DNA of 64,000 nt from Spirochaetota bacterium (GCA_022711355.1 JAKLFE010000017.1:1-64000), one strand, 5' to 3'. Numbered from the stretch's first letter, positions 8,560-17,361 are shown. The notes: generated by a model not told the origin, from the letters alone. Numbers and translations are program-made.

Positions 8560-9542
8560 ACGCTCCTCCTGGCGGCGAGCTTCATCTGGTTCCTCCGGTC
8601 GATGAGGGTGTTCGAGACGATGGCGAAGAGGATGACGAAACCCTGGAGCGCCATCTGGTAGAAGGGGGAGAGGCGGACGACGGTGAGGGCGTTGTTGATG
8701 GCTCCGAAGAAGAGGGCGCCGATGGCCACGCCGATCGCCGCCCCCGACCCTCCCGACATGCTCACCCCGCCGAGCACGCAGGCGGCGACCGTCTGCAGGT
8801 CGAAGCCGGCCGCGGTCTCGCTCTGCGCGACCCCGTAGCGGGAGACCCAGAGCACGCTCGCGAGGCCCGCGAGGGCCCCGGACGCGACGAAGGCGAGTAT
8901 CTCGACCTTGCGCGAGCGGACGCCCGCGAAGAGGGCCGCAGTCTTGTTGCCGCCGTAGGCGTAGACCTCGCGGCCCGAGGCGGTGTAGCGCATGAAGACG
9001 ATCACCGCCGCCGCCGCGAGCGCCGCGATCCAGACCATGCTCGATACGCCGAGGATCGGCGTGTTCGGCAGGGCCAGGAAGCCCGGGCTCATCTTCGTCG
9101 CGGTGACCCAGGAGCCCTTGAGCACGAGGTAGACGACGCCCCGGTAGATGCACTGCGTGCCGAGGGAGGCGATGATCGGCGGCAGCCCGCCGTAGGCGAC
9201 GAGGAGGCCGGTGAAGGCGCCCGTCGCGGCGCCCATCGCGGAGCCGCCGGGCAGGAGGAGGGCGGCGGGCAGCCCGGGGAAGGCCACGTTCGCCAGGGAC
9301 ATGGTCATCCCGACCAAGGCTATGTTCGAGGCCACGGACAGGTCGATGCCCCCGATGAGGATGACGAGGAACTGGCCGAGCGAGGCGATCACGAGGAGGG
9401 CGCTGTCGTTGGCGATCGTGTTGACGTTCTTGCCCGAGAGGTAGCTCGGCGCGCGCAGGGAGACGAGGGCGCACAGGAGGGCGAAGAGGAGGACGAGGGT
9501 GGCCTCCTTGCGCTTGGCCGCCCGCTTGAGGAGCTCCTTCAC
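8556..9542 (-). CDS. Rhamnose ABC transporter permease, first subunit (RbsC-like)
   Basis: A 328-residue permease. The GTG start at 9542 overlaps the ATPase stop (GTGA), and the protein then opens with a basic stretch (VVKELLKRAAKRKEATL) followed by the first helix. Family signatures present are IGGIDLSVASNIAL, GGNKTAALFAGVRSRKVE and GGVSMSGGSGAAIG. With the paralogue at 7504-8559 it forms the membrane channel. The end of the gene is overlapped four bases by the next start. Confidence 0.9.
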   Translation of the reverse strand: MKELLKRAAKRKEATLVLLFALLCALVSLRAPSYLSGKNVNTIANDSALLVIASLGQFLVILIGGIDLSVASNIALVGMTMSLANVAFPGLPAALLLPGGSAMGAATGAFTGLLVAYGGLPPIIASLGTQCIYRGVVYLVLKGSWVTATKMSPGFLALPNTPILGVSSMVWIAALAAAAVIVFMRYTASGREVYAYGGNKTAALFAGVRSRKVEILAFVASGALAGLASVLWVSRYGVAQSETAAGFDLQTVAACVLGGVSMSGGSGAAIGVAIGALFFGAINNALTVVRLSPFYQMALQGFVILFAIVSNTLIDRRNQMKLAARRSV

Positions 9543-11062
9543 GACGCGGCCCCCCTCTCCTCGTCGGCCCCGAGGGCCGCCCGCATGACGGAATCCTCGT
9601 CGGCGTCCGCGCGGTCGAAGAGCGCGGCCACCCGGCCCTCGTGCATGACGAGGATCCGGTCCGACATGCCGAGGACCTCGGGCAGCTCGGAGGAGATCAT
9701 GACGATGGACATGCCCTTGGAGGCGAGGTCCGCGACGAAGGCGTGGACCGCGGCCTTGGTGCCGACGTCGATGCCCTTGGTCGGCTCGTCGAGGATGAGG
9801 ATCCTGGGCTCGGTGGCGAGCCACTTGGCGAGGACGACCTTCTGCTGGTTGCCCCCGGAGAGGTTCTTCGCGTTCTCGCCCCAGCCCGCCGCGCGGATCT
9901 CCATGCGGCTGCCGTACTCCTTGGTGAGCTCGGCCTCGGCCGCGGGGTTCAGGAAGGGCCCCTTGGCGAGGTCGGCGACCTGGGGCAGGGTCACGTTGGC
10001 GCCGATTGCCATCTCGAGGATGAGGCCCTGGGCTTGGCGGTCCTCGGGCACCAGGGCCATGCCGAGCTTGAGGGCGTCCCGCGGGCCGCGGATCCTCGCC
10101 TCGCGGCCGAAGACCTTGACGGTGCCCGAGTCGCGCCCCTCGAGGCCCATCACGGAGCGCAGCACCTCGGAGCGGCCCGCGCCCACCAGGCCGAAGAGCC
10201 CGAGGATCTCGCCGGAGCGGAGCTCGAAGGAGACGTCGCGGTAGGTCCCGGCCCTGGAGAAGCCCTCGACCGAGAGCGCGGCGGGGCGCTCGGCGGCCCC
10301 CTCCAAGGCGGGGCGCTCGGGGAAGAGCTGGCCCATCTCGCGGCCGGCCATCATCCGCACGAGGGAGTCGACCGTGGCGTCGCGCATCGCGCCGGAGCCG
10401 ACGTAGCGCCCGTCGCGCAGGACCGTGTAGGAGTCGGCGACCTCGAAGAGCTCGTCGAATTTGTGCGATATGAAGAGGATCGCGACGCCCTCGTCCCGGA
10501 GCTGTCGGACGATCCTGAAGAGGTCCCGGGCCTCGCGGAGCGAGAGGGCGCTCGTAGGCTCGTCCATGATGACCAGGCTCGCGTCCTCGGAGAGGGCGCG
10601 GGCGATGCCGACGAGGTGGCGCTCGGCCACCGAGAGCTCGCGGACGAGGGCATCGGGCGGGACCTCGAGCTCGACCCGCCTGAGCAGCTCGCGCGCGCGC
10701 TCGCGCATGGCGCGCCAGTCCAGGAGGCCGGCGCGGCCGCGCAGGAGGTGGCCGGAGAACACGTTCTCGGCGACCGTGAGGTCGGGGAACATGGAGGCGT
10801 CCTGATGGATGGCCGCGATGCCGGCCCGCCGCGCGTCCGTGGGATCGCGGAGCTCGAGCGCCTCGCCCTTGAACAGGAGCTCGCCGGAGCTCGGCCTATG
10901 CACGCCGGTCAGCACCTTCACGAGGGTGGACTTGCCCGCCCCGTTCTCGCCGATCAAGGCGTGGACCTCGCCGGAGCGCATCGAGAAGTCGACGCCCTCG
11001 AGGGCCTTGATGCCGGGGAAGAACTTGCTCACCCCCCGCATCTCCAGAATCGTCTGTCCCAC
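9539..11062 (-). CDS. Rhamnose ABC transporter ATP-binding protein (RbsA-like, two domains)
   Basis: A 507-residue duplicated ATPase. The first domain has Walker A GENGAGKST (38-46) and Walker B LVIMDEPTSAL; the second has the degenerate P-loop GLVGAGRSE, signature LSGGNQQKV and Walker B LILDEPTKGID. This is the usual layout of RbsA/RhaT. The start is a GTG preceded by GAGGAG at eight bases. The gene follows the binding-protein gene after a 189-base gap containing a long imperfect palindrome, which may set the ratio between abundant binding protein and scarcer ATPase. Confidence 0.92.
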   Translation of the reverse strand: MGQTILEMRGVSKFFPGIKALEGVDFSMRSGEVHALIGENGAGKSTLVKVLTGVHRPSSGELLFKGEALELRDPTDARRAGIAAIHQDASMFPDLTVAENVFSGHLLRGRAGLLDWRAMRERARELLRRVELEVPPDALVRELSVAERHLVGIARALSEDASLVIMDEPTSALSLREARDLFRIVRQLRDEGVAILFISHKFDELFEVADSYTVLRDGRYVGSGAMRDATVDSLVRMMAGREMGQLFPERPALEGAAERPAALSVEGFSRAGTYRDVSFELRSGEILGLFGLVGAGRSEVLRSVMGLEGRDSGTVKVFGREARIRGPRDALKLGMALVPEDRQAQGLILEMAIGANVTLPQVADLAKGPFLNPAAEAELTKEYGSRMEIRAAGWGENAKNLSGGNQQKVVLAKWLATEPRILILDEPTKGIDVGTKAAVHAFVADLASKGMSIVMISSELPEVLGMSDRILVMHEGRVAALFDRADADEDSVMRAALGADEERGAAS

Positions 11063-11116
11063 TATTCGCCGCTCCTCAATCGATGCCGCGGGGCCGGATC
11101 AAGAACGCATGGATAA

Positions 11117-11234
11117 GAATACCACAGAGGCGCAGGGGAGGGAGGGATCGGAAGGGACGAGCGGCCATGGCATCCCATGGACCCCCTTGCCCTTCCGCCC
11201 CCCGCCCGCTTCCCCGCGCCCCTGCGGCGTATTC
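11117..11234. repeat. Long imperfect inverted repeat between binding-protein and ATPase genes
   Basis: Two arms of about 54 and 60 bases (11117-11170 and 11175-11234) form an imperfect inverted repeat around CCATGG-CATC-CCATGG. The outer ends begin GAATACCACAGAGG on one strand and GAATACGCCGCAGG on the other. The whole gap between the two genes is filled by it. In the operon RNA it would fold into a large hairpin. The CCACAGAGG-type outer sequence recalls scattered palindromic intergenic repeats of other genomes. No second copy was noticed in this window. Confidence 0.6.
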
Positions 11235-11251
11235 CCGAGGCCTAGGGCCGA

Positions 11252-12298
11252 TCAGAAGATGGAGGCGTACTTCTCGACGTTGGACTTGTTGAACACGAAG
11301 GGGTTGCCCATGACGGCCACGCCGCTCTCGCCGATCGTGATCTTGCCCATGCGGCCCGCCTCGACGACCTCGCCGGCCTTGACCGGGGTCCCGTCCTTGG
11401 CGCTCTTGAGCTTGCCCTTGACGAGGGCGTTCGTGATCTGGGTGGCGGAGTAGCCGAGGTCCACGGGGTTCCAGAGGGCGAACTGCTTGCAGGCGTCGTT
11501 CATGACGTAGAACTTCATCTCGGAGGGCAGGCCGAGGCCGACGAGCTGGACCTTGCCGATGAGCTTCTTGTCGGTGATGGCCTTGCCGGCGGCGGCGACG
11601 CCGACGGTGGTCGGGGAGATGATGCCCTTGAGCTTGGGATAGGATTCGAAGAGGCCCATCGCCTCGCGGTACGACTTGTCGGAGAGGTCGTCGCCGTAGA
11701 CGGTCGCGACGAGCTTCATCTTGGCGTAGGCGGGGTTGGTCTCGAACTCCTTCTTCATGACCTCGATCCAGGCGTTCTGGTTCGTGGCCTGGCTCGTGGC
11801 GGAGAGGATGGCGACCTCGCCCTCGGCGCCGATGAGCTCGGAGATGAGCTGGACCTGCTGCTTGCCGATGAGCTCGGTCTCGGAGGGCACGAGGTCGACC
11901 ATGCGGCCGCCGGCGGCGATCGCGGAGTCGAAGGACATGACCTTGATGCCCTTGGACATGGCCTTCTTGGTGATCGGGATCAGGGCGTCCTTGTCGTTGG
12001 CGGAGACGATGATGCCGTCGACCTTCTGGGCGATGAGGGAATCGATGATCTCGATCTGGCCCTCGGCGGTCGGGGTCGAGGGGCCCTGGTAGATGATCTC
12101 GATCCCGCCGAGCTCCTTGGCCGCCTCCTGGGCGCCGTCGCGGCAGGCGTCGAAGAAGGGGTTGCCCATGCTCTTGACGACCATGGCTATCTTGGCCGTC
12201 TTGGGCGCGGCCTTGGCGCAGGAGCCGAGGGAGAGGGCCGCGCCGGCCACGAGGGCGAGGGCGAGGGCCAGGGAAAGCATCCGAAGAGTCTTCTTCAT
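11252..12298 (-). CDS. Rhamnose-binding lipoprotein of the ABC transporter (periplasmic binding protein type 1)
   Basis: A 348-residue protein with a lipoprotein signal peptide (MKKTLRMLSLALALA, lipobox LGSC with lipidated C27). The mature part has the type 1 periplasmic-binding fold: KIAMVVKSMGNPFFDACRDG at the start and DGIIVSANDKDALIPITKKA, as in RbsB and RhaS. It captures sugar outside the inner membrane and delivers it to the permease pair. The ATG at 12298 is preferred over the adjacent GTG because AGGAGG then sits seven bases away. It is the first gene of the rhamnose operon and directly follows the two-component genes. Confidence 0.9.
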   Translation of the reverse strand: MKKTLRMLSLALALALVAGAALSLGSCAKAAPKTAKIAMVVKSMGNPFFDACRDGAQEAAKELGGIEIIYQGPSTPTAEGQIEIIDSLIAQKVDGIIVSANDKDALIPITKKAMSKGIKVMSFDSAIAAGGRMVDLVPSETELIGKQQVQLISELIGAEGEVAILSATSQATNQNAWIEVMKKEFETNPAYAKMKLVATVYGDDLSDKSYREAMGLFESYPKLKGIISPTTVGVAAAGKAITDKKLIGKVQLVGLGLPSEMKFYVMNDACKQFALWNPVDLGYSATQITNALVKGKLKSAKDGTPVKAGEVVEAGRMGKITIGESGVAVMGNPFVFNKSNVEKYASIF

Positions 12299-12327
12299 CA
12301 CGTTTCCTCCTAGGTGGACTTTGGAAA

Positions 12328-12395
12328 ATGATAGACCCGTCCCGGGAAACGCGACACGGGCCGCTTCTACGATCGGGGGGGGGCGATTCTACGAT
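12328..12395 (-). promoter_or_regulatory. Rhamnose operon promoter with two direct-repeat activator sites
   Basis: A TATCAT -10 box (12333-12328) sits 29 bases before the binding-protein start, but no good -35 box exists at 17 bp (TGTCGC). Immediately upstream are two near-identical 12-base repeats, CGCTTCTACGAT at 12362-12373 and CGATTCTACGAT at 12384-12395, spaced 22 bp or two helical turns. A weak -35 with tandem direct repeats abutting it is the classic target layout of AraC-family activators, and an AraC-type response regulator is encoded next door. Confidence 0.6.
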
Positions 12396-12415
12396 AACCG
12401 GGGACCCCGCCCGGC

Positions 12416-13111
12416 TCAGCGCCGGCCGGCGAGGAATTCCGAGGGCAGGAGGCCGGTGCAGGCCTTGAACTTGCGGGCGAAGTGCCGGGCGTCGGAGTAG
12501 CCCACGGCCTTGCCCGCCGCGGCGACCGAGAGGCCGCCCCGGAGGAGGCGGGTGGCCTCCTCGACCCTGAGCCGGGCGAGGTAGCCGCTGATGGTCATGC
12601 CCATGCGGCGGCGGAAGAGGGCGGAGAGGTAGTTGGGGCTGAGTCCGGAGAGCTCGGCCGCGTCGGCCACCGAGGCGTCGGCGTTGTAGTTGCGCCGGAG
12701 GTAGTCGATGGCGGGCCCGAGGACGGGATCCTCCTCGGGAGGCCGGGGGAGGATGCCCAGGCGGCCGAGGCAGGCGGAGAGCTCCTCGGGCCGCACGGGC
12801 TTGAGCAGGTACTCGTGGACGCCGAGGCGGATGGCCGTGCGGGCGTACTCGAACTCGGCGAAGCCCGACACGAGGACCCAGGCCGTGCCCGGGCTCGCGG
12901 GCGCGGCCGCCTCGATCGCGGCGAGCCCGTCGAGGCCGGGCATCCGCACGTCGACGAAGGCGCAGGCGGGCCGCAGGGAGGAGGAGGCCTCGACGAGCTC
13001 GGCCCCGCTCGCGGCCTCGGCGAGGGAGCCGGGCTCGAAGCCGAGCTCCTCGAGCATGGACCTGAGGACGAAGCGGGCCGGCCGCTCGTCGTCGACGATG
13101 AGGAGCCTCAT
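12416..13111 (-). CDS. AraC-type response regulator (YesN-like)
   Basis: A 231-residue regulator. The N-terminal receiver domain (residues 1-120) has the acidic pair D7-D8, phosphoacceptor D54 in FVDVRMPG, and K at LLKPV. The C-terminal part (about 130-231) is an AraC-type double helix-turn-helix: SVADAAELSGLSPNYLSALF and the second helix pair near AVGYSDARHFARKFK. It overlaps the kinase stop by four bases (ATGA), so the two are a cognate pair. Its position just upstream of the rhamnose operon and the direct repeats at 12362-12395 suggest it activates that operon. Confidence 0.9.
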   Translation of the reverse strand: MRLLIVDDERPARFVLRSMLEELGFEPGSLAEAASGAELVEASSSLRPACAFVDVRMPGLDGLAAIEAAAPASPGTAWVLVSGFAEFEYARTAIRLGVHEYLLKPVRPEELSACLGRLGILPRPPEEDPVLGPAIDYLRRNYNADASVADAAELSGLSPNYLSALFRRRMGMTISGYLARLRVEEATRLLRGGLSVAAAGKAVGYSDARHFARKFKACTGLLPSEFLAGRR

Positions 13112-15027
13112 CGCGGGCCGAGCTCCCCGACCGGGACCCGGACCTCGGCGAGGAAGCCCGCGCCGAGGCCGCCCTCGAGCCTGAGCGAGGCGCCCGCGTA
13201 GAGGAGGCCCAGGCGCTCGCGGAGGTTCCCCAGGCCGACGCGCTCCTTCTCGCGGATGGCCGCGATCTCGCAGCCCGCCCCGTCGTCCCGGACGCGGAGC
13301 AGGAGGGCCCCCTCCTCGACCGAGGCGCTCACGGACACGGTCGAGGTCCGCGCGAGGGGCTCGACCCCGTGGATCATCGCGTTCTCGACCAGGGGCTGGG
13401 CCAGGAGCCGGGGCACGACGAGGCCCGCGGCCTCGGGCGCGACCTCGATGCGGTACTCGAGCCTTTCCTCGAAGCGGAGCTTCTGGAGGCTGCAGTAGGC
13501 CTCGATGAAGGCGGCCTCCTCGGCCACCGTCGACCAGGTGCCCCGGCCGAGGCTGTAGCGGAGCATGTCCTTGAGGGCGAGGAGGGACTGCTCGAGGCCG
13601 GCCTGGTCGCCCATGCGGTTGAGTGCGACCAGGCCGTTGAGCACGTTGTAGAGGAAGTGGGGCTGGACCTGGGACTGGAGGGCCTCGATCTCGGCGTCGC
13701 GCCGGGCGAGGAGGGCCTGGTGGGCCGTCACGTTGTCGACGACCTGGGCCGCGTAGTCGGCGAAGGACTCGAGCTGGGCGAGCTCGAGGTCGGTGAAGGG
13801 CCGGGACTTGCGGCCGAAGGCGCAGAGCCCCGCCACGCGGCGGCGGAGCGAGAGGGGGGCCACGAGGATGGAGCGCAGCTCCGGGTCGAGGCCGAGCCCG
13901 AGGAGCTCGGGCCCGCCTTGGCGGAGCTCCCGCGCGACGAGGCTCCCGCCCCGGGCCGCGAGGTCGGCGACGAAGCCCGGGAGCCGATCCCGGCCCGCGG
14001 CGAAGGGATCGAAGCCCGACCAGGAGCCGCGGACGGACTCGCCTTCGAGGAGGTAGATGGCCGCGCACTCGGCCTCGTCGCCCCGGAGGAGGGCGTCCGT
14101 GACGATGGCGAGGATGCGGTCGAGGTCGGGGGCGTCCGGCAGGGCGAGGTTGACGTCGGCGAGGAGGGCCGAGAGGGAGCCGACGTTGCGCTTGAGCCGC
14201 TCGGACATGGCGTTCACGCGCCCCGCGAGGAGGCCGATCTCGTCGGAGCCCAGGGGCGCGATGGGGGAGGAGAAGTCGCCCTCGGCCAGGCGCTCGAGGG
14301 CCCCCTCCACGAGGCCGAGGTTGGCCGCGATCGACCTCGTCATGACGAAGGCCCCGGCCACCGCGAGGCCGGTGACCAGGAGGGCGGCCAGGCCGTAGGC
14401 GAGGACGATGCGCCGCTCGATCCCGAGGGCCTGGCGCTCGAGGCCGGAGACGAAGCGGCTCAGGTAGCTGCCGAAGATGTTGCCGAAGTAGAAGGAGGTC
14501 GAGCGCAGGGCCCCGAAGACGAGGTGGAGGGACTCGTCCTTGGACTGCTGGATGAGGGAGTAGAGCCGGTCGTCCTCGGGGTAGGAGCTGCGGATCCGCT
14601 GGATCGTCGCGCGGAGGGACTCGATCTCGAGGAAGGCCCGCTCGCTCATGGGTCCGGCCACCGCGTAGGCCTCGCGGAGCTCCTCGTCGGCGAGGAGCTC
14701 GCGCACCGCCGGGTCGGCCATGAATGCCCCGTAGGAGGAGCGGAAGTCGGCCACCGACTCGATCCAGGCCCGCTCGGTGGCCACCCTGCCCCGGGAGAGG
14801 ACGACGCCCTGGAGGGAGGAGTAGAGGCCGGGGCCGAAGAGGTCGAAGACGAGGTCCTTCATGAGGCCCTGGGCCAGCTGGGCCTTGGCGATGAGCCGCG
14901 TCCCCCGGTCGATGGCGCTGCGCATGGAGCGGAGGCGGAGGTAGGTCTGGATCGAGAGGCCCGTCAGGGCGGCGAAGCCCCCGGCGACGAGGAGGACCAG
15001 GGCCAGGAGCTTGGAGCGGATGCGCAC
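13108..15027 (-). CDS. Membrane sensor histidine kinase with GAF domain (YesM/LytS-type kinase core)
   Basis: A 639-residue kinase. A first helix at about 5-28 and a second at about 208-230 enclose a 180-residue extracytoplasmic helical domain. HAMP-like (about 231-285), GAF-like (about 300-430) and His_kinase domains follow, with phosphoacceptor H457 in QVQPHFLYN and the N box around QPLVENAMIHG. It should sense rhamnose or the loaded binding protein and phosphorylate the AraC-type regulator. The start is a GTG. A TATACT box ends seven bases before it and no ribosome site is visible, so the mRNA may be leaderless. Confidence 0.9.
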   Translation of the reverse strand: MRIRSKLLALVLLVAGGFAALTGLSIQTYLRLRSMRSAIDRGTRLIAKAQLAQGLMKDLVFDLFGPGLYSSLQGVVLSRGRVATERAWIESVADFRSSYGAFMADPAVRELLADEELREAYAVAGPMSERAFLEIESLRATIQRIRSSYPEDDRLYSLIQQSKDESLHLVFGALRSTSFYFGNIFGSYLSRFVSGLERQALGIERRIVLAYGLAALLVTGLAVAGAFVMTRSIAANLGLVEGALERLAEGDFSSPIAPLGSDEIGLLAGRVNAMSERLKRNVGSLSALLADVNLALPDAPDLDRILAIVTDALLRGDEAECAAIYLLEGESVRGSWSGFDPFAAGRDRLPGFVADLAARGGSLVARELRQGGPELLGLGLDPELRSILVAPLSLRRRVAGLCAFGRKSRPFTDLELAQLESFADYAAQVVDNVTAHQALLARRDAEIEALQSQVQPHFLYNVLNGLVALNRMGDQAGLEQSLLALKDMLRYSLGRGTWSTVAEEAAFIEAYCSLQKLRFEERLEYRIEVAPEAAGLVVPRLLAQPLVENAMIHGVEPLARTSTVSVSASVEEGALLLRVRDDGAGCEIAAIREKERVGLGNLRERLGLLYAGASLRLEGGLGAGFLAEVRVPVGELGPR

Positions 15028-15034
15028 GAGCCGG

Positions 15035-15040
15035 AGTATA
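15035..15040 (-). promoter_or_regulatory. -10 box of the sensor-kinase gene, candidate leaderless promoter
   Basis: TATACT read on the minus strand, followed by seven bases (CCGGCTC) and the GTG start at 15027. No -35 box is evident at 17 bp. Confidence 0.5.
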
Positions 15041-15096
15041 GCACGGATGGGGGCCGAGGGGCCCGGGACGCTGGGGCTCGAGGGACGATGCCGGGC

Positions 15097-15741
15097 TCAG
15101 CTCCCCCTCGCCCGCCGGTACTCCTCGGGCGTGTCGAGGTCGGCGAGGACGGCCGGGTCGCCCGCCTCGACGAGATCCATGCCCCGGGCCGCGAGGAAGG
15201 GCTTGAGGCGGCTCCCGGGCTCCAGCCCGAGTATCTCGGGGATCCACGCCGAGGGGATGAGGACGGGGTGGCCCGGCTCCCCGCGGAAGGAGGCGAAGAG
15301 GGCCGCCTCGGGCAGGCCGGCGCGCCGGCGCGCGTCGCGGGCCGCGGCGAGGAGGCCGTAGGCCGAGGCCGGGACGAGGGGCATGTCGGCGTGCATCTCG
15401 AAGAAGGCCTCGCCCCGGACCTGGCCGAGGGCGGCCTGGATGGAGCCGAGCATGCCCTCCTCCCAGCGGGGATTGGGGACCGCGGCGACGAGGCCCGAGG
15501 CCAGGGCAGGCCCCAGGGGCCCGCCGCGGAGGCTCGCCTCGACCTCGGCGGCGCGGCAGCCGAGGACGACGAGGGCCCGGCAGCCGGCCTCGAGGGCCGC
15601 GGCGACGACGGAGCCGAGCATCGTGAGCCCCGAGCCCTCCGGCCCGAAGGGCAGGAGCTGCTTGGGCCGGCCCATGCGGGTCGAGCCGCCCGCCGCGGCT
15701 ATGACGCAGTCGATCAGGATAGGCCCCGCGCGGAAGCGCAT
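15097..15741 (-). CDS. MobA-like NTP transferase (MocA-type molybdenum cofactor nucleotidyltransferase family)
   Basis: A 214-residue protein with the NTP_transf_3 signature CVIAAAGGSTRMGRPKQLLP at its start, the D of MHADMPLV, and GEPGHPVLIP, as in MocA cytidylyltransferases and related xanthine-dehydrogenase accessory proteins. It would transfer CMP or GMP to molybdopterin. No molybdoenzyme gene is in the window. The ATG at 15741 lacks a convincing ribosome site, and the conserved part begins only about nine codons later. It lies 81 bases downstream of the aldehyde dehydrogenase gene and may be cotranscribed with it. Sugar-nucleotide chemistry is an alternative. Confidence 0.72.
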   Translation of the reverse strand: MRFRAGPILIDCVIAAAGGSTRMGRPKQLLPFGPEGSGLTMLGSVVAAALEAGCRALVVLGCRAAEVEASLRGGPLGPALASGLVAAVPNPRWEEGMLGSIQAALGQVRGEAFFEMHADMPLVPASAYGLLAAARDARRRAGLPEAALFASFRGEPGHPVLIPSAWIPEILGLEPGSRLKPFLAARGMDLVEAGDPAVLADLDTPEEYRRARGS

Positions 15742-15822
15742 CGGCGAGCTGGGTTCACGCCTCGAGCTTGGGCGGGGCCCGGGGCCCGCGTCAAGGGGAC
15801 TCGGCGGGGGCAGCTCTTTCGC

Positions 15823-17352
15823 CTATCGCGTCGTCGAGATCATGCCGTCCCAGGAGTTCCGGACGCTGCCCTCGCGGGCCTCCTCGTCGGAGAACCAGTG
15901 GGAGGTCACGCTCTTCAAGTCGGTGTAGAAGCGCAGGCCGTCCGCGCCCATCGCGTGGAGGTCGCCGAGGAAGGAGGCCTTCCGGCCGGTGAAGCCGAAG
16001 AGGCCGAGGGGCACGGGTATGCCGACGTTGATCCCTACCATGCCCCCGTGGCTGCGCCGGGCGAATTCCCGGGCGTAGTAGCCTGAGCGGGTGTAGATCA
16101 CCGAGCCGTTGGCGAACTCGCTGGCGTTCATGAGGGCCAGGCCCTCCTCGAAATCCCTCGCCCGCTTCACGCAGAGGACCGGCCCGAAGATCTCACGCTC
16201 GCCGACGGCCATGCCGGGCGCGACCCGGTCGAAGAGGGTCGGGCCGAGGTAGAAGCCGCCCTCGTAGCCGGGGACCCGGAGAGCGCGGCCGTCCAGGACG
16301 AGCTCGGCCCCCTCGGCGACGCCCCGCTCGATCCAGGCCTCGACGGAGGCGCGGTGCTCGGCGTTGACCAGGGGCCCGAGCCGCGAGGAGCGGTCGTAGG
16401 CTGGCCCGACCTTGAGCTCCGACATCCGGCGCCGCAGGGCCGCGACGAGCTCGTCGGCGATGGCCTCCTCGGCGACGACGACGGGCAGGGCCATGCAGCG
16501 CTCGCCCGCGCAGCCGCAGGCGGAGTTCACGATGCCGGCGGCGCTCCGCTCGAGGGCCGCGTCCGCCAGCACGAGGGCGTGGTTCTTGGCCTCGGTGAGG
16601 CACTGGACCCGCTTGCCCGCGGCCGCGGCGGCCTCGTAGACGTGGCGGCCGACCGAGCTCGAGCCGACGAAGCTCACCCCGGCGATCGAGGGATGGCGCA
16701 GGAGCAGCTCGGCCTCGGCGCGGGAGCAGGTGACGAGGTTGAGGACCCCGGGAGGGAGCCCCGCCTCGTACCAGAGCTCGATGATCCGCAGGGCGGTTCG
16801 GGGGGTGTAGCTCGCCGCCTTGAGGACCATCGTGTTGCCCGCCGCGAGGCAGAGGGGGGCCATCCAGCCCATCGGTATCATGGCGGGGAAGTTCCAGGGC
16901 ACGATGCCGGCGAAGACCCCGAGGCTCTCGCGGTACTGGGAGGTATCGTAGCCCGGCGAGCAGTCCATGAGGGCAGGGCCCGCGAGCAGCGACGGCGCGC
17001 CGCAGGCGAACTCGACGACCTCGATCGCCTTGAGGACGTCGCCCATCGCCTCGTCCCAGACCTTGCCGTGCTCGCGGGCGACGAGCTCGGCGAGCTCCTC
17101 GACCTGGGCATCCATGAGGGCCTTGAGCCTGAAGAGGACCTGGACCCGCTTGGTCGCCGGGGTGCCCGACCAGGCGGGATAGGCCGCGGCCGCGGCGGCG
17201 ATCGCCTCCTCGACCTCCTCGGGCAGGCAGCGGGGCGCCCGCGCGACGAGCTCCCCGGTGGAGGGGTCGAAGCAGTCCATGTAGCTCGCCGTCCGGGAGC
17301 GCCTGAGCTCACCGCCCGAATGGTAGCCGAGTTCCCTGATCTCGCTGTTCAT
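15823..17352 (-). CDS. mmsA: CoA-acylating methylmalonate-semialdehyde dehydrogenase-type aldehyde dehydrogenase
   Basis: A 509-residue aldehyde dehydrogenase closest to the MmsA/IolA branch: VPWNFPAMIPMGWMAPLC, EAKNHALVLADA, and the catalytic Cys in GCAGERCMALPVVV, where the CMALP context is typical of CoA-acylating enzymes. In inositol catabolism IolA turns malonate semialdehyde into acetyl-CoA and CO2 with CoA and NAD. Here it is the last gene of the IclR-linked operon. AGGAGACGCC precedes the ATG, which sits 9 bases after the dehydrogenase stop. The operon context supports removal of a three-carbon semialdehyde, but the precise substrate is inferred. Confidence 0.85.
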   Translation of the reverse strand: MNSEIRELGYHSGGELRRSRTASYMDCFDPSTGELVARAPRCLPEEVEEAIAAAAAAYPAWSGTPATKRVQVLFRLKALMDAQVEELAELVAREHGKVWDEAMGDVLKAIEVVEFACGAPSLLAGPALMDCSPGYDTSQYRESLGVFAGIVPWNFPAMIPMGWMAPLCLAAGNTMVLKAASYTPRTALRIIELWYEAGLPPGVLNLVTCSRAEAELLLRHPSIAGVSFVGSSSVGRHVYEAAAAAGKRVQCLTEAKNHALVLADAALERSAAGIVNSACGCAGERCMALPVVVAEEAIADELVAALRRRMSELKVGPAYDRSSRLGPLVNAEHRASVEAWIERGVAEGAELVLDGRALRVPGYEGGFYLGPTLFDRVAPGMAVGEREIFGPVLCVKRARDFEEGLALMNASEFANGSVIYTRSGYYAREFARRSHGGMVGINVGIPVPLGLFGFTGRKASFLGDLHAMGADGLRFYTDLKSVTSHWFSDEEAREGSVRNSWDGMISTTR

Positions 17353-17361
17353 GGCGTCTCC

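Noticed and set aside
12416-15247. A 943-codon open frame on the minus strand
   Set aside because: Only its last 231 codons (the response regulator) read as protein; the rest is Arg/Pro/Gly-rich shadow of the kinase in another frame, as expected in GC-rich DNA. The same applies to other long Arg/Pro/Gly-rich frames opposite or beside real genes.
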